Below are positions 1-10,083 of a stretch of 64,000 nt of DNA, piece after piece. The notes beneath the pieces are model-generated. The model had not been told where the DNA came from. It did no database searches and saw nothing but the letters and a program-made list of their open reading frames with translations. The DNA lies in assembly GCF_005280585.1 (NCBI RefSeq), contig NZ_SZVO01000001.1:797900-861899 (forward strand), written 5' to 3'. The position numbers and the translations under genes are program-made. Each line of letters begins with the position of its first letter. The first letter of the stretch is position 1. This DNA comes from Dyadobacter frigoris. GTDB lineage: Bacteria; Bacteroidota; Bacteroidia; Cytophagales; Spirosomataceae.

Positions 1-862
1 CGGCATTTTCAAGTACAAGCGCATTTTGTATTTCAAAAACGGATTCCGTGGAATTTTCGTTGATAATTCTAAATAACTGCTCATAATTGGCAACCAGTTT
101 ATATTGACCTAAACCAATAACCTGTGTAGTCAAGTCATACACTTGCTGCCATTTTTTCTCATACATCGATACTTTTGCATGTAAAGACAAAGCGGCTCCT
201 TTTGTAACACGACCTAAATCGGCAGTTCCGTAGCTCGTTGGTAACACAGCTTCTGCTTCTGTTAAATCTTTTTCAATAGCTGTATAAATTTCTGCTTTTG
301 CAGTTTTAGCAATGTTGTATTCTGCTGTTCCGGCAGGCACTTTCAGTCTTAAAGGAACGTCACCAAAAGCACGTACCAATCTGAAATAAGAATACGCACG
401 GATGAATTTTGCTTCCGCCAGATATCTGTCTTTCAGCGCAGCAGTCATCGTGATCGCTGGGATATTATCTAAAACCTGATTGGCATAGTTAATATTTTTA
501 TACTGAGCAGACCAGAATGCACCTAGCTGTCCATCCGTAGAACCAACTGAAAAGTTGTCATAGGTATTCAAAAAAGTTGCATCCGACGCAGAGCTTCCTT
601 TTTCTGTTTCATCAGAACCTAAGCTTTCAACGGCAACTGATCCAAAAGCGATGTTGTCGAAACTGCGCAAATTTGCATACATGGCATTAACAGCCTTGGT
701 TGCATCGCTTTCATTTACCCAGAAAACATCACCAGCCTGCTTGCCTTGCGGATCGGTATCCAGGAAGCTGTCCTGACATGCTACCGGAAAAAGCAACATG
801 GAAGTAAGTCCGGCGTAAAGCCCAATCCGTTTAAAATTTGTTTTAAAATCTATATTGTTCAT
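1..862 (-). CDS. SusD/RagB family outer-membrane lipoprotein, 3' part cut by window edge
   Basis: This is the surface glycan-binding partner of the SusC transporter encoded just upstream. About 287 N-terminal residues are visible and the reading frame runs off the left edge. The ATG at 862 lies 12 bp after the susC stop, the usual susC-susD spacing. A lipobox (FPVAC) ends at Cys29, and the next residues DSFLDTDPQG are typical of a mature SusD start. Later stretches such as AKFIRAYSYFRLVRAFGDVPL and a segment ending DKGRVTKGAAL-like (here DLGRVTKGAALSLHAK) are characteristic of the SusD TPR-like helical core. Family assignment is secure. The substrate is unknown. The C-terminal half lies outside the window. 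Confidence 0.93.
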   Translation of the reverse strand, partial: MNNIDFKTNFKRIGLYAGLTSMLLFPVACQDSFLDTDPQGKQAGDVFWVNESDATKAVNAMYANLRSFDNIAFGSVAVESLGSDETEKGSSASDATFLNTYDNFSVGSTDGQLGAFWSAQYKNINYANQVLDNIPAITMTAALKDRYLAEAKFIRAYSYFRLVRAFGDVPLRLKVPAGTAEYNIAKTAKAEIYTAIEKDLTEAEAVLPTSYGTADLGRVTKGAALSLHAKVSMYEKKWQQVYDLTTQVIGLGQYKLVANYEQLFRIINENSTESVFEIQNALVLENA

Positions 863-874
863 AGTCGTGAAATC

Positions 875-3800
875 TTAGAAAGTAATATTTACTCCAAAAT
901 TGTAAGTTGCAGACAACGGATAAACGTTGGCATCAATTCCAGCCGTTGTTGGTTTATTGTCAGTTGCTCTAACTTCTGGCGAAAGTCCTTTGTATTTGAA
1001 AAAGTTAAGTGCATTCTGCGCGTTTGCATAAACTCTTAGTTTTTTCAACTTCAAACGTTCTGTAATTTTTGTCGGCAGGGTAAATCCTAACTGCGCATTT
1101 CTAACCCGGAAATAACTTCCGCTTTGTACAAAGAATGAGTTGGGAAGATAATTGCTACCGCCTCCGATATTTGTAGAAGGGTACGTATTTGAAGTCCCTT
1201 CTCCGTGCCAGCGGTTTTCGTAAAAATCTTTTGTGAAATTTTCATTTCCATAACGCCAGCCCAGATTTGCATTGTAAATATCAATTTTAGCAACACCCTG
1301 GAAATCCAGTGTTAAATCAAGCCATTTATAGTTCCAGGTTGTATTGATACCGTAAGTGTATTTTGGGTTTGGGTTACCAATTACCTGTCTGTCCAAGCCG
1401 GTAATAGTACCGTCAGGCGTTCCATTAGTTCCGCTGATATCGCGGTATTTGAAATCACCTGGTTTAGCTGTTTTCTGAGCTGATTTATCAATTTCTGCCT
1501 GGTTTTGGAAAATACCGTCTACAATATATCCGTAGAATGAACCGATAGGATCACCAACGCGGGTTCTTGTAGCCAATGCACCACCTGTAAGTCCTACACC
1601 ACCAGCGTAAATCGGGTTAGCACCTGTGGATACCGACAAAACTTTATTGGTATTCATACTACCATTAATCCCAATGCTGTATGACAAATCTTTGCCAATT
1701 TCGTCTCTCCAGCTGATCGACGCTTCAAATCCTTTATTTTGGAAATCAGCCTGGTTTCCAAGGATACTACCGGACTGAGTTCCGATAGAAGCTAAAACAG
1801 GAATATCAAAAATGGCTCTTTCTGTTTTCTTGGTATAGTAGTCCAGTTCAATTGAAAGACGATTTTTCATCATCGATGCTTCTAAACCGATATCCGTACC
1901 TACACCGCGTTCCCAGTAAGTAACCGGCGGAATAATAGAGTTGATACTTGCACCTGTGTTTACAGTACCGCCATAAATTGCAGCAAGAGATCCACCCGTT
2001 GCAACCGTTAAAGTGGATAGGTTTGAAGGAACGGAAGCATTTCCGATTTTACCCCAGCTACCGCGAAGTTTTAGGTTGTCAAATACTTTCTGGTCTTTCA
2101 GGAAAGGCTCATTGCTGATAACCCAGCCCGCACCCACAGAAGGGAAATAACCCCAGCCATTTCCACCTTGGTAAAATTTGGATGAACCATCTGCTCTTAA
2201 CGATGCATTGATCAGATAACGGTCAGAAAACGAATAATTAACACGACCAAAATAAGATGAATAGGTTGCTAAATCACCCTCATCTGTTACGCTTCTGGTA
2301 TCAGCATCTCCCAAAGCAAGATACAAGTCACCTTCACTTTTGTAAGGAACATCACGTGCAGTAGCGGTAAGCTGATAAGACTGATCGTGCTGAGCCGATT
2401 GACCAAGAAGTGCAGTGAAACTGTGTTTACCGATTTCTTTGGTATAAGTCAGTGTATTTTCAAAAATCCAATAACGTGCTTGCGGGCGAACAAATTTTAG
2501 TAAACTGTTGGTATTACGTTGTGCTAAGGTCGCCGCATAAACTGGTGTGTAAGTTCTTGTTTCATCTTGTCCATAACGTCCACCCAGACTGGTACGGAAC
2601 TTGAAGTCTTTCAAAAACGACAATTCGGCATACGCATTCGCTGTCAATAATGTCTTCTTCGTAACCTGGTTGAAAACATCAACCGTTACCTGTGGGTTAA
2701 AACTAACTGCGTCTCCCAGAAATAATTTGGAAGGATCTCCGTATGAGCCATCCGCATTATAAACCGGGACAACCGGAGCTGCGGCGTACAATTGACGGAA
2801 AATTCCGCCTGCTTCGTCATTCGATTTACTGAATGCACCTGTTGCAGTATATCCGACTTTCAGGTTTTTAGATATCTGGAAATCGTTTTGGAAACGGGCA
2901 GTGTAACGTTTGAAATTATTTCTGTCAACAATACCATCTTGTTTCAGAAAACCAAGAGAAAGACCATAAGTTGATTTTTCACCACCGCCGCTGACAGAGA
3001 TCTGATGGTTTGTAATGAATGCATCGCGAAGGATTTGTTTGTACCAATCCGTTCCTTCTCCATATTGGGATGGGTCCAGAAGTTGTTTTCCTCCGTTGAT
3101 AGCGCTCAGCTCATTGATCATGGTAGAATACTGATTCGCATTAGCCATTTTAATCTGGTTGGTCACTTTCTGAACACCCACATAACCATTGTAATCAACA
3201 ATCGCTTTTCCTGATTTTCCTTTTTTAGTAGTAATCAACACAACACCATTTGCTGCACGCACACCATAAATCGACTGGCTTGAAGCATCTTTCAGGATGT
3301 TCATGCTCTCAATATCATTGGAGTTAAGAAAGCTGATATCGTCAAACCAAACTCCGTCGACCACATAAAGCGGGTTAGGACTACCATAAGCAGTGCCGAC
3401 ACCGCGGATACGAATCTGAGGTGCTTCACCTGGTTTTCCTGAATTGTTGATTTGAACACCGGCTACTTTTCCTTGTAAACCACTGACAGGGTTAATCGAA
3501 GATTGTTTTGAAATCTCACTGCCTTTTATGGAAACCACAGAACCTGTTATGTCAAGTTTCTTTTGTGTTCCGTAACCTACAATGACAACCTCATTCAATG
3601 CACGTGCATCTTCCAATAGCGAAACGTTAATTACGGAATTGGAACCTACGGTGATTTCCTGAGGTGTCATTCCGATCATGGAAACGACCAGGATTGATGT
3701 AGTAGACGGAACGTTAATGGTGAAATTTCCGTCAATATCGGTTGGCACTCCTGTTGTGCTTCCTTTTATCAAAACGCTCGCACCAGGAAGTGCGGAGCCA

Positions 3801-3910
3801 TCTGTTGATGAAGTGACCTTACCTGTTATGTTAACTCCCTGCGCGAACGATAGTGTGGTCATACACGCAAAAATGATCAACAAGTACAGTGATCGTACAT
3901 TTGCTTTCAT
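875..3910 (-). CDS. SusC/RagA family TonB-linked outer-membrane transporter
   Basis: This 1011-residue TonB-dependent transporter should import oligosaccharides across the outer membrane with the SusD lipoprotein encoded 12 bp downstream. A signal peptide occupies residues 1-24 and ends SFAQ. A carboxypeptidase-regulatory-like domain follows (about 25-100), then the TonB-box region LNEVVIVGYGTQKK. The plug contains the family motifs PLYVVDGVW, ESMNILKDASSQSIYG and ANGVVLITTKKGKSGKA. The rest is beta-barrel and ends in the terminal aromatic typical of outer-membrane barrels (VNITF). Length is normal and nothing is broken, unlike the second SusC copy in this window (38006-38880). The SusR-like gene 168 bp upstream on the same strand is the obvious candidate regulator. 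Confidence 0.96.
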   Translation of the reverse strand: MKANVRSLYLLIIFACMTTLSFAQGVNITGKVTSSTDGSALPGASVLIKGSTTGVPTDIDGNFTINVPSTTSILVVSMIGMTPQEITVGSNSVINVSLLEDARALNEVVIVGYGTQKKLDITGSVVSIKGSEISKQSSINPVSGLQGKVAGVQINNSGKPGEAPQIRIRGVGTAYGSPNPLYVVDGVWFDDISFLNSNDIESMNILKDASSQSIYGVRAANGVVLITTKKGKSGKAIVDYNGYVGVQKVTNQIKMANANQYSTMINELSAINGGKQLLDPSQYGEGTDWYKQILRDAFITNHQISVSGGGEKSTYGLSLGFLKQDGIVDRNNFKRYTARFQNDFQISKNLKVGYTATGAFSKSNDEAGGIFRQLYAAAPVVPVYNADGSYGDPSKLFLGDAVSFNPQVTVDVFNQVTKKTLLTANAYAELSFLKDFKFRTSLGGRYGQDETRTYTPVYAATLAQRNTNSLLKFVRPQARYWIFENTLTYTKEIGKHSFTALLGQSAQHDQSYQLTATARDVPYKSEGDLYLALGDADTRSVTDEGDLATYSSYFGRVNYSFSDRYLINASLRADGSSKFYQGGNGWGYFPSVGAGWVISNEPFLKDQKVFDNLKLRGSWGKIGNASVPSNLSTLTVATGGSLAAIYGGTVNTGASINSIIPPVTYWERGVGTDIGLEASMMKNRLSIELDYYTKKTERAIFDIPVLASIGTQSGSILGNQADFQNKGFEASISWRDEIGKDLSYSIGINGSMNTNKVLSVSTGANPIYAGGVGLTGGALATRTRVGDPIGSFYGYIVDGIFQNQAEIDKSAQKTAKPGDFKYRDISGTNGTPDGTITGLDRQVIGNPNPKYTYGINTTWNYKWLDLTLDFQGVAKIDIYNANLGWRYGNENFTKDFYENRWHGEGTSNTYPSTNIGGGSNYLPNSFFVQSGSYFRVRNAQLGFTLPTKITERLKLKKLRVYANAQNALNFFKYKGLSPEVRATDNKPTTAGIDANVYPLSATYNFGVNITF

Positions 3911-4078
3911 TGGTTTCTAGTTAGGTATTTTGAACTTTACAAAGATTAAATTGTCTTCAAAACTAAGAAGGAATAATAGCCATTGTCAAAAATAGCACTA
4001 CATCACCACTACATCAATAAGAATAATGCAATGAATTTTGGTGTTTAAAGAAGAAAATATTGGTTTTGTCTATATGAC

Positions 4079-6937
4079 TTAGACCTCCATCATATACTCA
4101 TTGAGATTGAAATCATTAGCCAGTTGAAGTTTTTTTCTTAATCTGTATCGTTTGATTTCGATACCACGAAGAGAAATTCCCAACACGGGAGCCATCTCTT
4201 TGCTGGAAAGATTCATTCTTAGACAAGCTGCCAAACGAAGTTCCGACGGGGAGATTTCAGGACAGGCTTTCTTCAAACGTTTGAAAAATTCATCATGGAC
4301 CTCATTGAAATTTTCTTCAAACAAAACCCAGTCGTCTTTCCCGGCGACGTTTCTTTCAATACTATGAAGCAGTTTTTGATAATGAATGTTGGGTAATTGC
4401 TGGCCTAATTCCTGTTTTACCTGTTGAAGTTCGTCACGTATTTCCTGTAAAATTTCATTCTTACGAACGACATTGATCGCAACATTACTAAGCTGCTGGC
4501 TTTTGTTTTTGATTTCGCTCTGAAGATTTTCATTTCTGATCTCGATGATTCTTCTTTCATTAACCAATGTTTGCTGCCGTAGTTTTTCTTCCTGCTCCTG
4601 CAATAGCTTTTTTCGATGAGAGATTAATCTTTTCTCCTGATAGAAAATAATTCCCGTTAGCGCTGCGGCGGCTATCAATACAAATAATAGTTTCGCCCAA
4701 ACGGTTTCATACCAATACGGATTTACTGAGAAACTGTACGTGGTAATTTGCTCATTCAAATTGCTTTTTACTTCGAAAGTGTATTCTTTGGATTCCAGAT
4801 TGGTATATTCAACATAACTCTGATCCGTCCATTCGGACCACTGTTCCGAAAGTCCTTTCAAACGATATTTATATTGAAGATTTTGTCCAAAAACTGGTAA
4901 AGCATACATAATCCGGATAGACCGGACGTTTTTTGGCAAAACTGTATTGCTTTTCGTTTCAAACATGTCTGCAAGATTTCTCAAATTCACAACCTTACGA
5001 ATAATAGGAGTCATTGCAGCTGTTATCGGTTTTTCAGCAATAGTCCTGTCATACAGCGCATATCCATTATCTAATCCGAAAAAATAATATTGATTTGATA
5101 AAGGGATAATCGTTTCATTATTTCTTAATAGAGACAAATCCAGTGAACGTGAACCGCTTTTATTTGTATAAATTATTTTGCTTAAATAAACTTTAAACCA
5201 GTCTCCATCTATTCCTGACCGAATTTTGAAAGCATCGTTGTCATTCCTGTTCAAATCCATGTAAGGCATCAATTTATTTTGATCGTTTGGCTTAAAAAAG
5301 CCATTTCCTGAACGAACAAGAAGATTTTGTTTCCATGGCGTGATTTCGACTGCAAACTCGCTGGGGATATCAACCGGAGATTTGTATTCCTGCCAGACTT
5401 TTACAGAATCCATATTTTCATTCAAAATAGTCCGGAATAGTCCTTTATAAGCATGAGCGAGCCAAAGCGAGCCATCTTTTGTCATGACAATCTGTTTGAT
5501 AGGGATAGGTGGTATTCCTTTTATTTCAAAAGCATATACCCAGTTTCCATTGTCATCTTTCCTGTAAGCATGAAGGCCCGTGTATGATCCTTGCAATAAA
5601 AGTTTCTCTTTCTTTGTTTCAACCGGAAGGAAGACCCAGCCTCCTGTTACGGATGAAATTCTTTTAATGCCATTTTCTTCAATTCGAAAAGTCGCGTCAT
5701 TATGCCCACAGAGAAGCTGATCATCAACTACTTTAAGATTCCAGGTTTGTCCTTCCAGCCCTGGAATTGCGCGAAAAGATTCTGCCGACGGCCATTTTTT
5801 TACAAAAACGCCATTATTGGACCCAACATAAAGTTTATTCTTCCAGATAGCTGCCGCGTATGTAGAGCCAAGCGGATTATCATTTTTTTGGTAGGAAATG
5901 ATGGGAGAGGATAACTTTATCAGGTCAATTCCCTGATCCATACCTAGCCAAATATGCTTTCTGCTATCTTCGCTGAGCGCTAAAACTGTATTATTCTGCA
6001 AACCATTTTCTTTATTGAAGTGATATTTCAGATTCCCGTTTTTATCAAGAATATAAAGTCCTTTTAATATTGTCCCTAAGGCAAGACTACTATCCGTACT
6101 CAGTATGAGAGCTTTATTAATAATATTCTTCTTTAATTCTTCCGCAATCGGAATTTTCCATTCGGTCAGTTTTTCAAAGTCATAAATGAATAAACCATGT
6201 TTTGTGGTTGTAATCAAAAGTCGATTATTTGAAAAAGGTAGAATGCTGGAAACTACTGCATTGGCGAGGGATGAAGTGCCGGGAAGCGATAAAAACTTAT
6301 CATCCTTCAATTCATATAAACCATTTGTCAGCATATTAAAAAACAACCGGTTCCGGACGTTGCGTATGAACATGAAATTTCCTGACGATTTCAGTTCTGT
6401 TATCTTTTTGCCATCGTATTTATATATCCTCGCGAAGGATTGAAAATAAATGGCATCGGTGGTTTTTGTGATGTGCCAGATTTCTTCCGTTTTCAGACTT
6501 TTGAAATTAGTACCTTGACTGAGTGAGTGATAAATCAGCTGTCCTTTTCCGGTTTTTTGCCAGTAACCAAATTCCGAAAATCCTCCGACATAAACGCGGG
6601 AATCTCCGTTTGCGGTAGTATCACATAAAACGGTACGGATTATTTGCCGGTTCGGGAGCTGATATAATTTCCATACTGCGCCGTCATATTCCAGCAAACC
6701 GTCAGAATTGGCAACATAAATAATGTGGTCTCTGCTTTGCGCTATTTCCCAGTTTTGGTTGTGCGCTTTGTAAACGGTATTAGGATAATTTATAAGCTGA
6801 GGTGTTTCCTGCGCGGTCGCCAGGAAAGGAAATATAAAGAGGATAAGTAAAGTGTAACGCTCGAACAGTTTGTTTTTACCTGGTTGATTGAAAAACAAAA
6901 TGTCAAAAAAACACTCTTTTATCATTAAAAAAATCAT
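4079..6937 (-). CDS. SusR-like membrane-spanning transcriptional regulator (beta-propeller, Y_Y_Y, LuxR-type HTH)
   Basis: A 952-residue one-component regulator. A hydrophobic N-terminal signal or anchor (LLILFIFPFLATAQ) precedes a long periplasmic region with two-component-regulator propeller repeats (for example EDSRKHIWLGMDQGIDLIKL). A Y_Y_Y domain follows (LQYKYRLKGLSEQWSEWT). One transmembrane helix lies near residues 747-766, followed by a charged coiled coil to about 850 and a LuxR/GerE-like HTH near 895-945 (ISPSELRLAACLRMNLSSKEMA). There is no histidine-kinase core and no receiver domain, so it should sense ligand outside and bind DNA directly, as SusR does. It lies 168 bp upstream of susC on the same strand. 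The start is uncertain: a TTG at 6898 would give a more normal signal-peptide length than the ATG at 6937. Confidence 0.85.
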   Translation of the reverse strand: MIFLMIKECFFDILFFNQPGKNKLFERYTLLILFIFPFLATAQETPQLINYPNTVYKAHNQNWEIAQSRDHIIYVANSDGLLEYDGAVWKLYQLPNRQIIRTVLCDTTANGDSRVYVGGFSEFGYWQKTGKGQLIYHSLSQGTNFKSLKTEEIWHITKTTDAIYFQSFARIYKYDGKKITELKSSGNFMFIRNVRNRLFFNMLTNGLYELKDDKFLSLPGTSSLANAVVSSILPFSNNRLLITTTKHGLFIYDFEKLTEWKIPIAEELKKNIINKALILSTDSSLALGTILKGLYILDKNGNLKYHFNKENGLQNNTVLALSEDSRKHIWLGMDQGIDLIKLSSPIISYQKNDNPLGSTYAAAIWKNKLYVGSNNGVFVKKWPSAESFRAIPGLEGQTWNLKVVDDQLLCGHNDATFRIEENGIKRISSVTGGWVFLPVETKKEKLLLQGSYTGLHAYRKDDNGNWVYAFEIKGIPPIPIKQIVMTKDGSLWLAHAYKGLFRTILNENMDSVKVWQEYKSPVDIPSEFAVEITPWKQNLLVRSGNGFFKPNDQNKLMPYMDLNRNDNDAFKIRSGIDGDWFKVYLSKIIYTNKSGSRSLDLSLLRNNETIIPLSNQYYFFGLDNGYALYDRTIAEKPITAAMTPIIRKVVNLRNLADMFETKSNTVLPKNVRSIRIMYALPVFGQNLQYKYRLKGLSEQWSEWTDQSYVEYTNLESKEYTFEVKSNLNEQITTYSFSVNPYWYETVWAKLLFVLIAAAALTGIIFYQEKRLISHRKKLLQEQEEKLRQQTLVNERRIIEIRNENLQSEIKNKSQQLSNVAINVVRKNEILQEIRDELQQVKQELGQQLPNIHYQKLLHSIERNVAGKDDWVLFEENFNEVHDEFFKRLKKACPEISPSELRLAACLRMNLSSKEMAPVLGISLRGIEIKRYRLRKKLQLANDFNLNEYMMEV

Positions 6938-7017
6938 TTTTAATTTGTTTTTAATGTCGTTTTACCTGTTTATTATAGGGTGCTAATACTAGTAAATTCT
7001 AAAACAGACCAACGTAT

Positions 7018-8400
7018 ATGGTAATAAAAAAAGTACTTTGTTTAATTTTACTGACTTCCTCTGCGGTTATGTCGCAAGTCAAACCGACGGACGATAATAA
7101 CAAAAGTGACATAAGATACAGTTTGAATCCTTCTGGTTCTCATTATGTTAAATTTACTTTTATCAATCAGGCCTGGTTCAGGCTTAATGATAATAATCCC
7201 GGAACGACTGTTCTGACTGATCCTGCCTCTCAGACTTTTGATATAGGTCTGCGCCGTACACGAATACAACTGTTTGGTCAAATTACCGACCGAATATTTT
7301 TCTATACGCAGTTTGGGTTGAACAACTTTAACAAGACAAATGGTTTCCCTGGATATAATACGGTCGGGACACCGAGCAACCGCAAAGTTGGAGCTTTTTT
7401 TCATGATGCGCTCGGGGAATATGAAGTACAGAGAAAAGGGAATAACTTCATTCGTTTTGGAGGTGGTTTGACAATTGTAAACGGACTTTCCCGTTTTTCG
7501 CAACCCAGTATTTCAACGATCATGACGCTGGATGTTCCCATATTTGCACAGGCTACGGTGGATCAAACGGACCAGTTCGCCCGTAAACTTGCCATTTATA
7601 GTCGCGGACAAGTCGGTAAGATTAATTATCGCATCAGCGTAGCAGATCCTTTCCCGATTGAAACAAACGGAGCGGTTCCGCCTTCGTTGAATGCCAATTC
7701 AGTCTTCGCCCAGAAAAAACATAAAAAGCAATTTGACGGATTATTAATTTACAACATTTTTGAGACCGAAGACAACACCACGCCGGGATATATGACGGGA
7801 ACTTATTTTGGTAAACGTAAAATCTGGAACATTGAGGCAGGTTTTATCGCGCAGAAAAATGCAACCTGGCGAAAAGAAAGCGTGGATACATTATATAGTA
7901 ACATGAATCTTTGGTCCGTGGCGTCTTACCTTGATATGCCTTTGAATAAAGATAAAGGAACAGCTGTTTCGGCTTATCTGGGTTATTTTCATATGGGTTA
8001 TGGCAAGGGTTACCTGCGCTATAACGGAAGTATGAACCCGGCAACAGGAACCACGTTGCCTATAACAGGTGTTAGCGGAACACAGGGAAATGCGTATCCG
8101 ATGTTTGGAACCGGTAACGTGATTTATTCACAGTTTGGTTATAAACTTAAAGATGGATTGTTACGAAGTCATGGGACACTGATGCCGTACGCATCTTTAC
8201 AGAAGTCGGATTATGAACGATTACGGGATCCGATGATTCTTTATAATGTTGGTGTCAACTGGCTGATGAAGGGGAATAATGGAAAGCTGACGCTTAACTA
8301 TGAAAACCGCCCGATTTATAAAAACAGTACGATTGCAAATGAACTTCAAAAAGATTTAAGGAAGGGATCCTGGATCCTGCAATATCAGGTTTCTATCTGA
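7018..8400 (+). CDS. Porin-like outer-membrane beta-barrel protein (Porin_O_P type)
   Basis: A 460-residue protein with a signal peptide in residues 1-20 (ends VMSQ). It contains many alternating amphipathic strands, for example VKFTFINQAWFRLND, FDIGLRRTRIQLFGQITDRIFFYTQFGLNNF and KLTLNYENRPIY. The opening pattern with an LRRxRIxLFGQ strand resembles the phosphate-selective porin O/P superfamily. The substrate cannot be told from sequence. It is divergent from the SusR-like gene with 80 bp between them, and a strong terminator follows it. The assignment rests on barrel character and style rather than on a catalytic motif. Confidence 0.75.
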   Translation: MVIKKVLCLILLTSSAVMSQVKPTDDNNKSDIRYSLNPSGSHYVKFTFINQAWFRLNDNNPGTTVLTDPASQTFDIGLRRTRIQLFGQITDRIFFYTQFGLNNFNKTNGFPGYNTVGTPSNRKVGAFFHDALGEYEVQRKGNNFIRFGGGLTIVNGLSRFSQPSISTIMTLDVPIFAQATVDQTDQFARKLAIYSRGQVGKINYRISVADPFPIETNGAVPPSLNANSVFAQKKHKKQFDGLLIYNIFETEDNTTPGYMTGTYFGKRKIWNIEAGFIAQKNATWRKESVDTLYSNMNLWSVASYLDMPLNKDKGTAVSAYLGYFHMGYGKGYLRYNGSMNPATGTTLPITGVSGTQGNAYPMFGTGNVIYSQFGYKLKDGLLRSHGTLMPYASLQKSDYERLRDPMILYNVGVNWLMKGNNGKLTLNYENRPIYKNSTIANELQKDLRKGSWILQYQVSI

Positions 8401-8426
8401 TAAATAACATTAGCGTAATAATTAAA

Positions 8427-8460
8427 GAAGCCAACCTTTAAAAGGTTGACTTCTTTTTTT
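8427..8460 (+). terminator. Rho-independent terminator after the porin gene
   Basis: A stem with arms GAAG-C-CAACCTTT and AAAGGTTG-A-CTTC (one mismatch) and almost no loop is followed directly by a run of eight T. It lies between the convergent porin and mdh genes. The T-run favours termination of the plus-strand transcript. Confidence 0.85.
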
Positions 8461-8464
8461 GTTT

Positions 8465-9391
8465 TTAGAAAGTAAGCGCACCATTCATTGCTCTTACTGC
8501 TTCTGCGGATTTTTCGTATGCCGCTTTTTCTGCATCGCTCAGGCGAAGGTTGATGATTTTCTCCCAGCCATTACGGCCCAGAACCACGGGAACACCCATA
8601 CAAATATCCTTTTGGCCATATTCACCATTCAAATAAACACCACATGGAACGATACGTTTCTGGTTGCGAACGATACTTTCAACCATCATCGCAGCAGCAG
8701 CACCCGGCGCGTACCAGGCCGAAGTTCCGATAAGTTTCGTAAGTGTTGCACCGCCCACCATGGTATCAGCAGCAACCTGTTCCAGTTTTTCAGCTGAAAG
8801 GAAACGGCTCACAGGAATACCATTATAAGTAGCCAGGCGTGTCAAGGGTATCATGGTTGTATCGCCGTGTCCGCCAATTACCATGGCATGTATGTCACTT
8901 GGAGAAACATCCATGGCAAGTGCAAGATATGTTTTAAAACGGGCACTGTCCAAAGCGCCGCCCATTCCGATAAGACGTTTTTTAGGAATACCTGATTCTT
9001 TTAAAGCAAGGTAAGTCATGGTATCCATAGGATTGGAAACAACGATGATAATTGCCTTTGGAGAATATTTTAAAATATTTTCAGTTACTGATTTTACGAT
9101 GCCTGCATTAATACCGATAAGCTCTTCACGAGTCATGCCGGGTTTGCGTGGAATACCGGAAGTGATCACCACTACATCAGATCCTTTTGTTTTTTCATAG
9201 TCATTTGTTGAACCGATTGGCTTTGTGTTAAAACCAAGCAATGCAGCGGTTTGGTACATATCCAATGATTTTCCTTCACTTACACCTTCTTTTATATCCA
9301 GCAGCACCAACTCTTCCGCCAATTCGCGACGAATAATATTATCAGCTGTGGTTGCACCCACAGCACCTGCGCCTACGACTGTAATCTTCAT
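8465..9391 (-). CDS. mdh: Malate dehydrogenase (NAD-dependent, LDH-like type)
   Basis: This enzyme interconverts malate and oxaloacetate in the TCA cycle in the cytoplasm. It has 308 residues, close to the family norm. The Rossmann motif GAGAVG is at 7-12, and an aspartate at 32 after the second strand implies NAD rather than NADP. Substrate arginines lie in PRKPGMTR (Arg82, Arg88) and LDSARF (Arg151). Asn120 and the catalytic His175 (GGHGDTTMIPL) are all present. Arg82 rather than Gln at the specificity loop marks malate rather than lactate dehydrogenase. It is convergent with the porin gene and divergent from the DUF1232 gene. Confidence 0.97.
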   Translation of the reverse strand: MKITVVGAGAVGATTADNIIRRELAEELVLLDIKEGVSEGKSLDMYQTAALLGFNTKPIGSTNDYEKTKGSDVVVITSGIPRKPGMTREELIGINAGIVKSVTENILKYSPKAIIIVVSNPMDTMTYLALKESGIPKKRLIGMGGALDSARFKTYLALAMDVSPSDIHAMVIGGHGDTTMIPLTRLATYNGIPVSRFLSAEKLEQVAADTMVGGATLTKLIGTSAWYAPGAAAAMMVESIVRNQKRIVPCGVYLNGEYGQKDICMGVPVVLGRNGWEKIINLRLSDAEKAAYEKSAEAVRAMNGALTF

Positions 9392-9583
9392 AAAAAAATA
9401 TAGTTAATTGTATAAAAATTAATGTTTTGAAATATAACCTAAAAATAGGGTACTTAATTTGTTAAAACCACAAGCTGATTTGATTTTTGTAAGAAAAGTA
9501 GTTCGGAATGATCCGAAATGCAATTTTTTACGTAATTAGATAGTTATATTGTCATCACAAACCACTTTTTCTTTATTTAGGAA

Positions 9584-10015
9584 ATGAATAATGATTCGTT
9601 GATCACAAGAATATTACATTCAATTTTTTTTAAAAAGGCAACCGGAAAGGCAGGAAGATATGCTGGAAACGCAAGCCGTCTTTTCGAGTTAGCAGGTGAA
9701 GTTGTTGGCAAACTGAAACATATTGGCTTTAAGGGAAATCTGTCGGAGTTTCAAAGCAGTGTACAATTGCTGGTCCGGATGGTGAAAGCTTATTCTTCGG
9801 GAGCGTATAAGAATTTGCCTTGGAAAAGTCTGGTATCAATTGTTGCGGTGTTAATTTATTTTGTATCACCAATTGACCTGATTCCTGATTTTCTGCCTGT
9901 TATAGGAATTACCGATGACATTGCGCTGGTGCTTTGGCTGATCAGGACACTGGGAGAAGATATTCGTAAATTCAGTGAATGGGAAAAGAATGAAAAAACA
10001 ATTAATATAGGATAA
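9584..10015 (+). CDS. YkvA/DUF1232 family small membrane protein
   Basis: A 143-residue protein whose C-terminal half carries the DUF1232 signature: a hydrophobic stretch (83-94), then SPIDLIPDFLP (95-105) and the second hydrophobic segment ITDDIALVLWLIRTL (109-123). The N-terminal half is basic and helical. The molecular function of the family is not known. It precedes tatA by 68 bp on the same strand and is divergent from mdh, with a 192-bp intergenic region that must hold both promoters. Confidence 0.9.
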   Translation: MNNDSLITRILHSIFFKKATGKAGRYAGNASRLFELAGEVVGKLKHIGFKGNLSEFQSSVQLLVRMVKAYSSGAYKNLPWKSLVSIVAVLIYFVSPIDLIPDFLPVIGITDDIALVLWLIRTLGEDIRKFSEWEKNEKTINIG

Positions 10016-10051
10016 AGTGTCTGAAGTTTTAGTTCTTTTCAAAATAATAAG

Positions 10052-10059
10052 TATTTTTG
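10052..10059 (+). promoter_or_regulatory. Possible Bacteroidota -7 box (TAnnTTTG) upstream of tatA
   Basis: TATTTTTG matches the Bacteroidota -7 consensus TAnnTTTG exactly and lies 24 bp before the tatA ATG. No clear TTTG at -33 was found, only a T-rich stretch near 10035, so support is partial. Confidence 0.35.
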
Positions 10060-10083
10060 TAAACATATAATCAAAGAATAGAT

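Noticed and set aside
7048..7503. A 151-codon minus-strand frame inside the porin gene
   Set aside because: It lies wholly within the porin coding sequence on the opposite strand and has no motif or start context.
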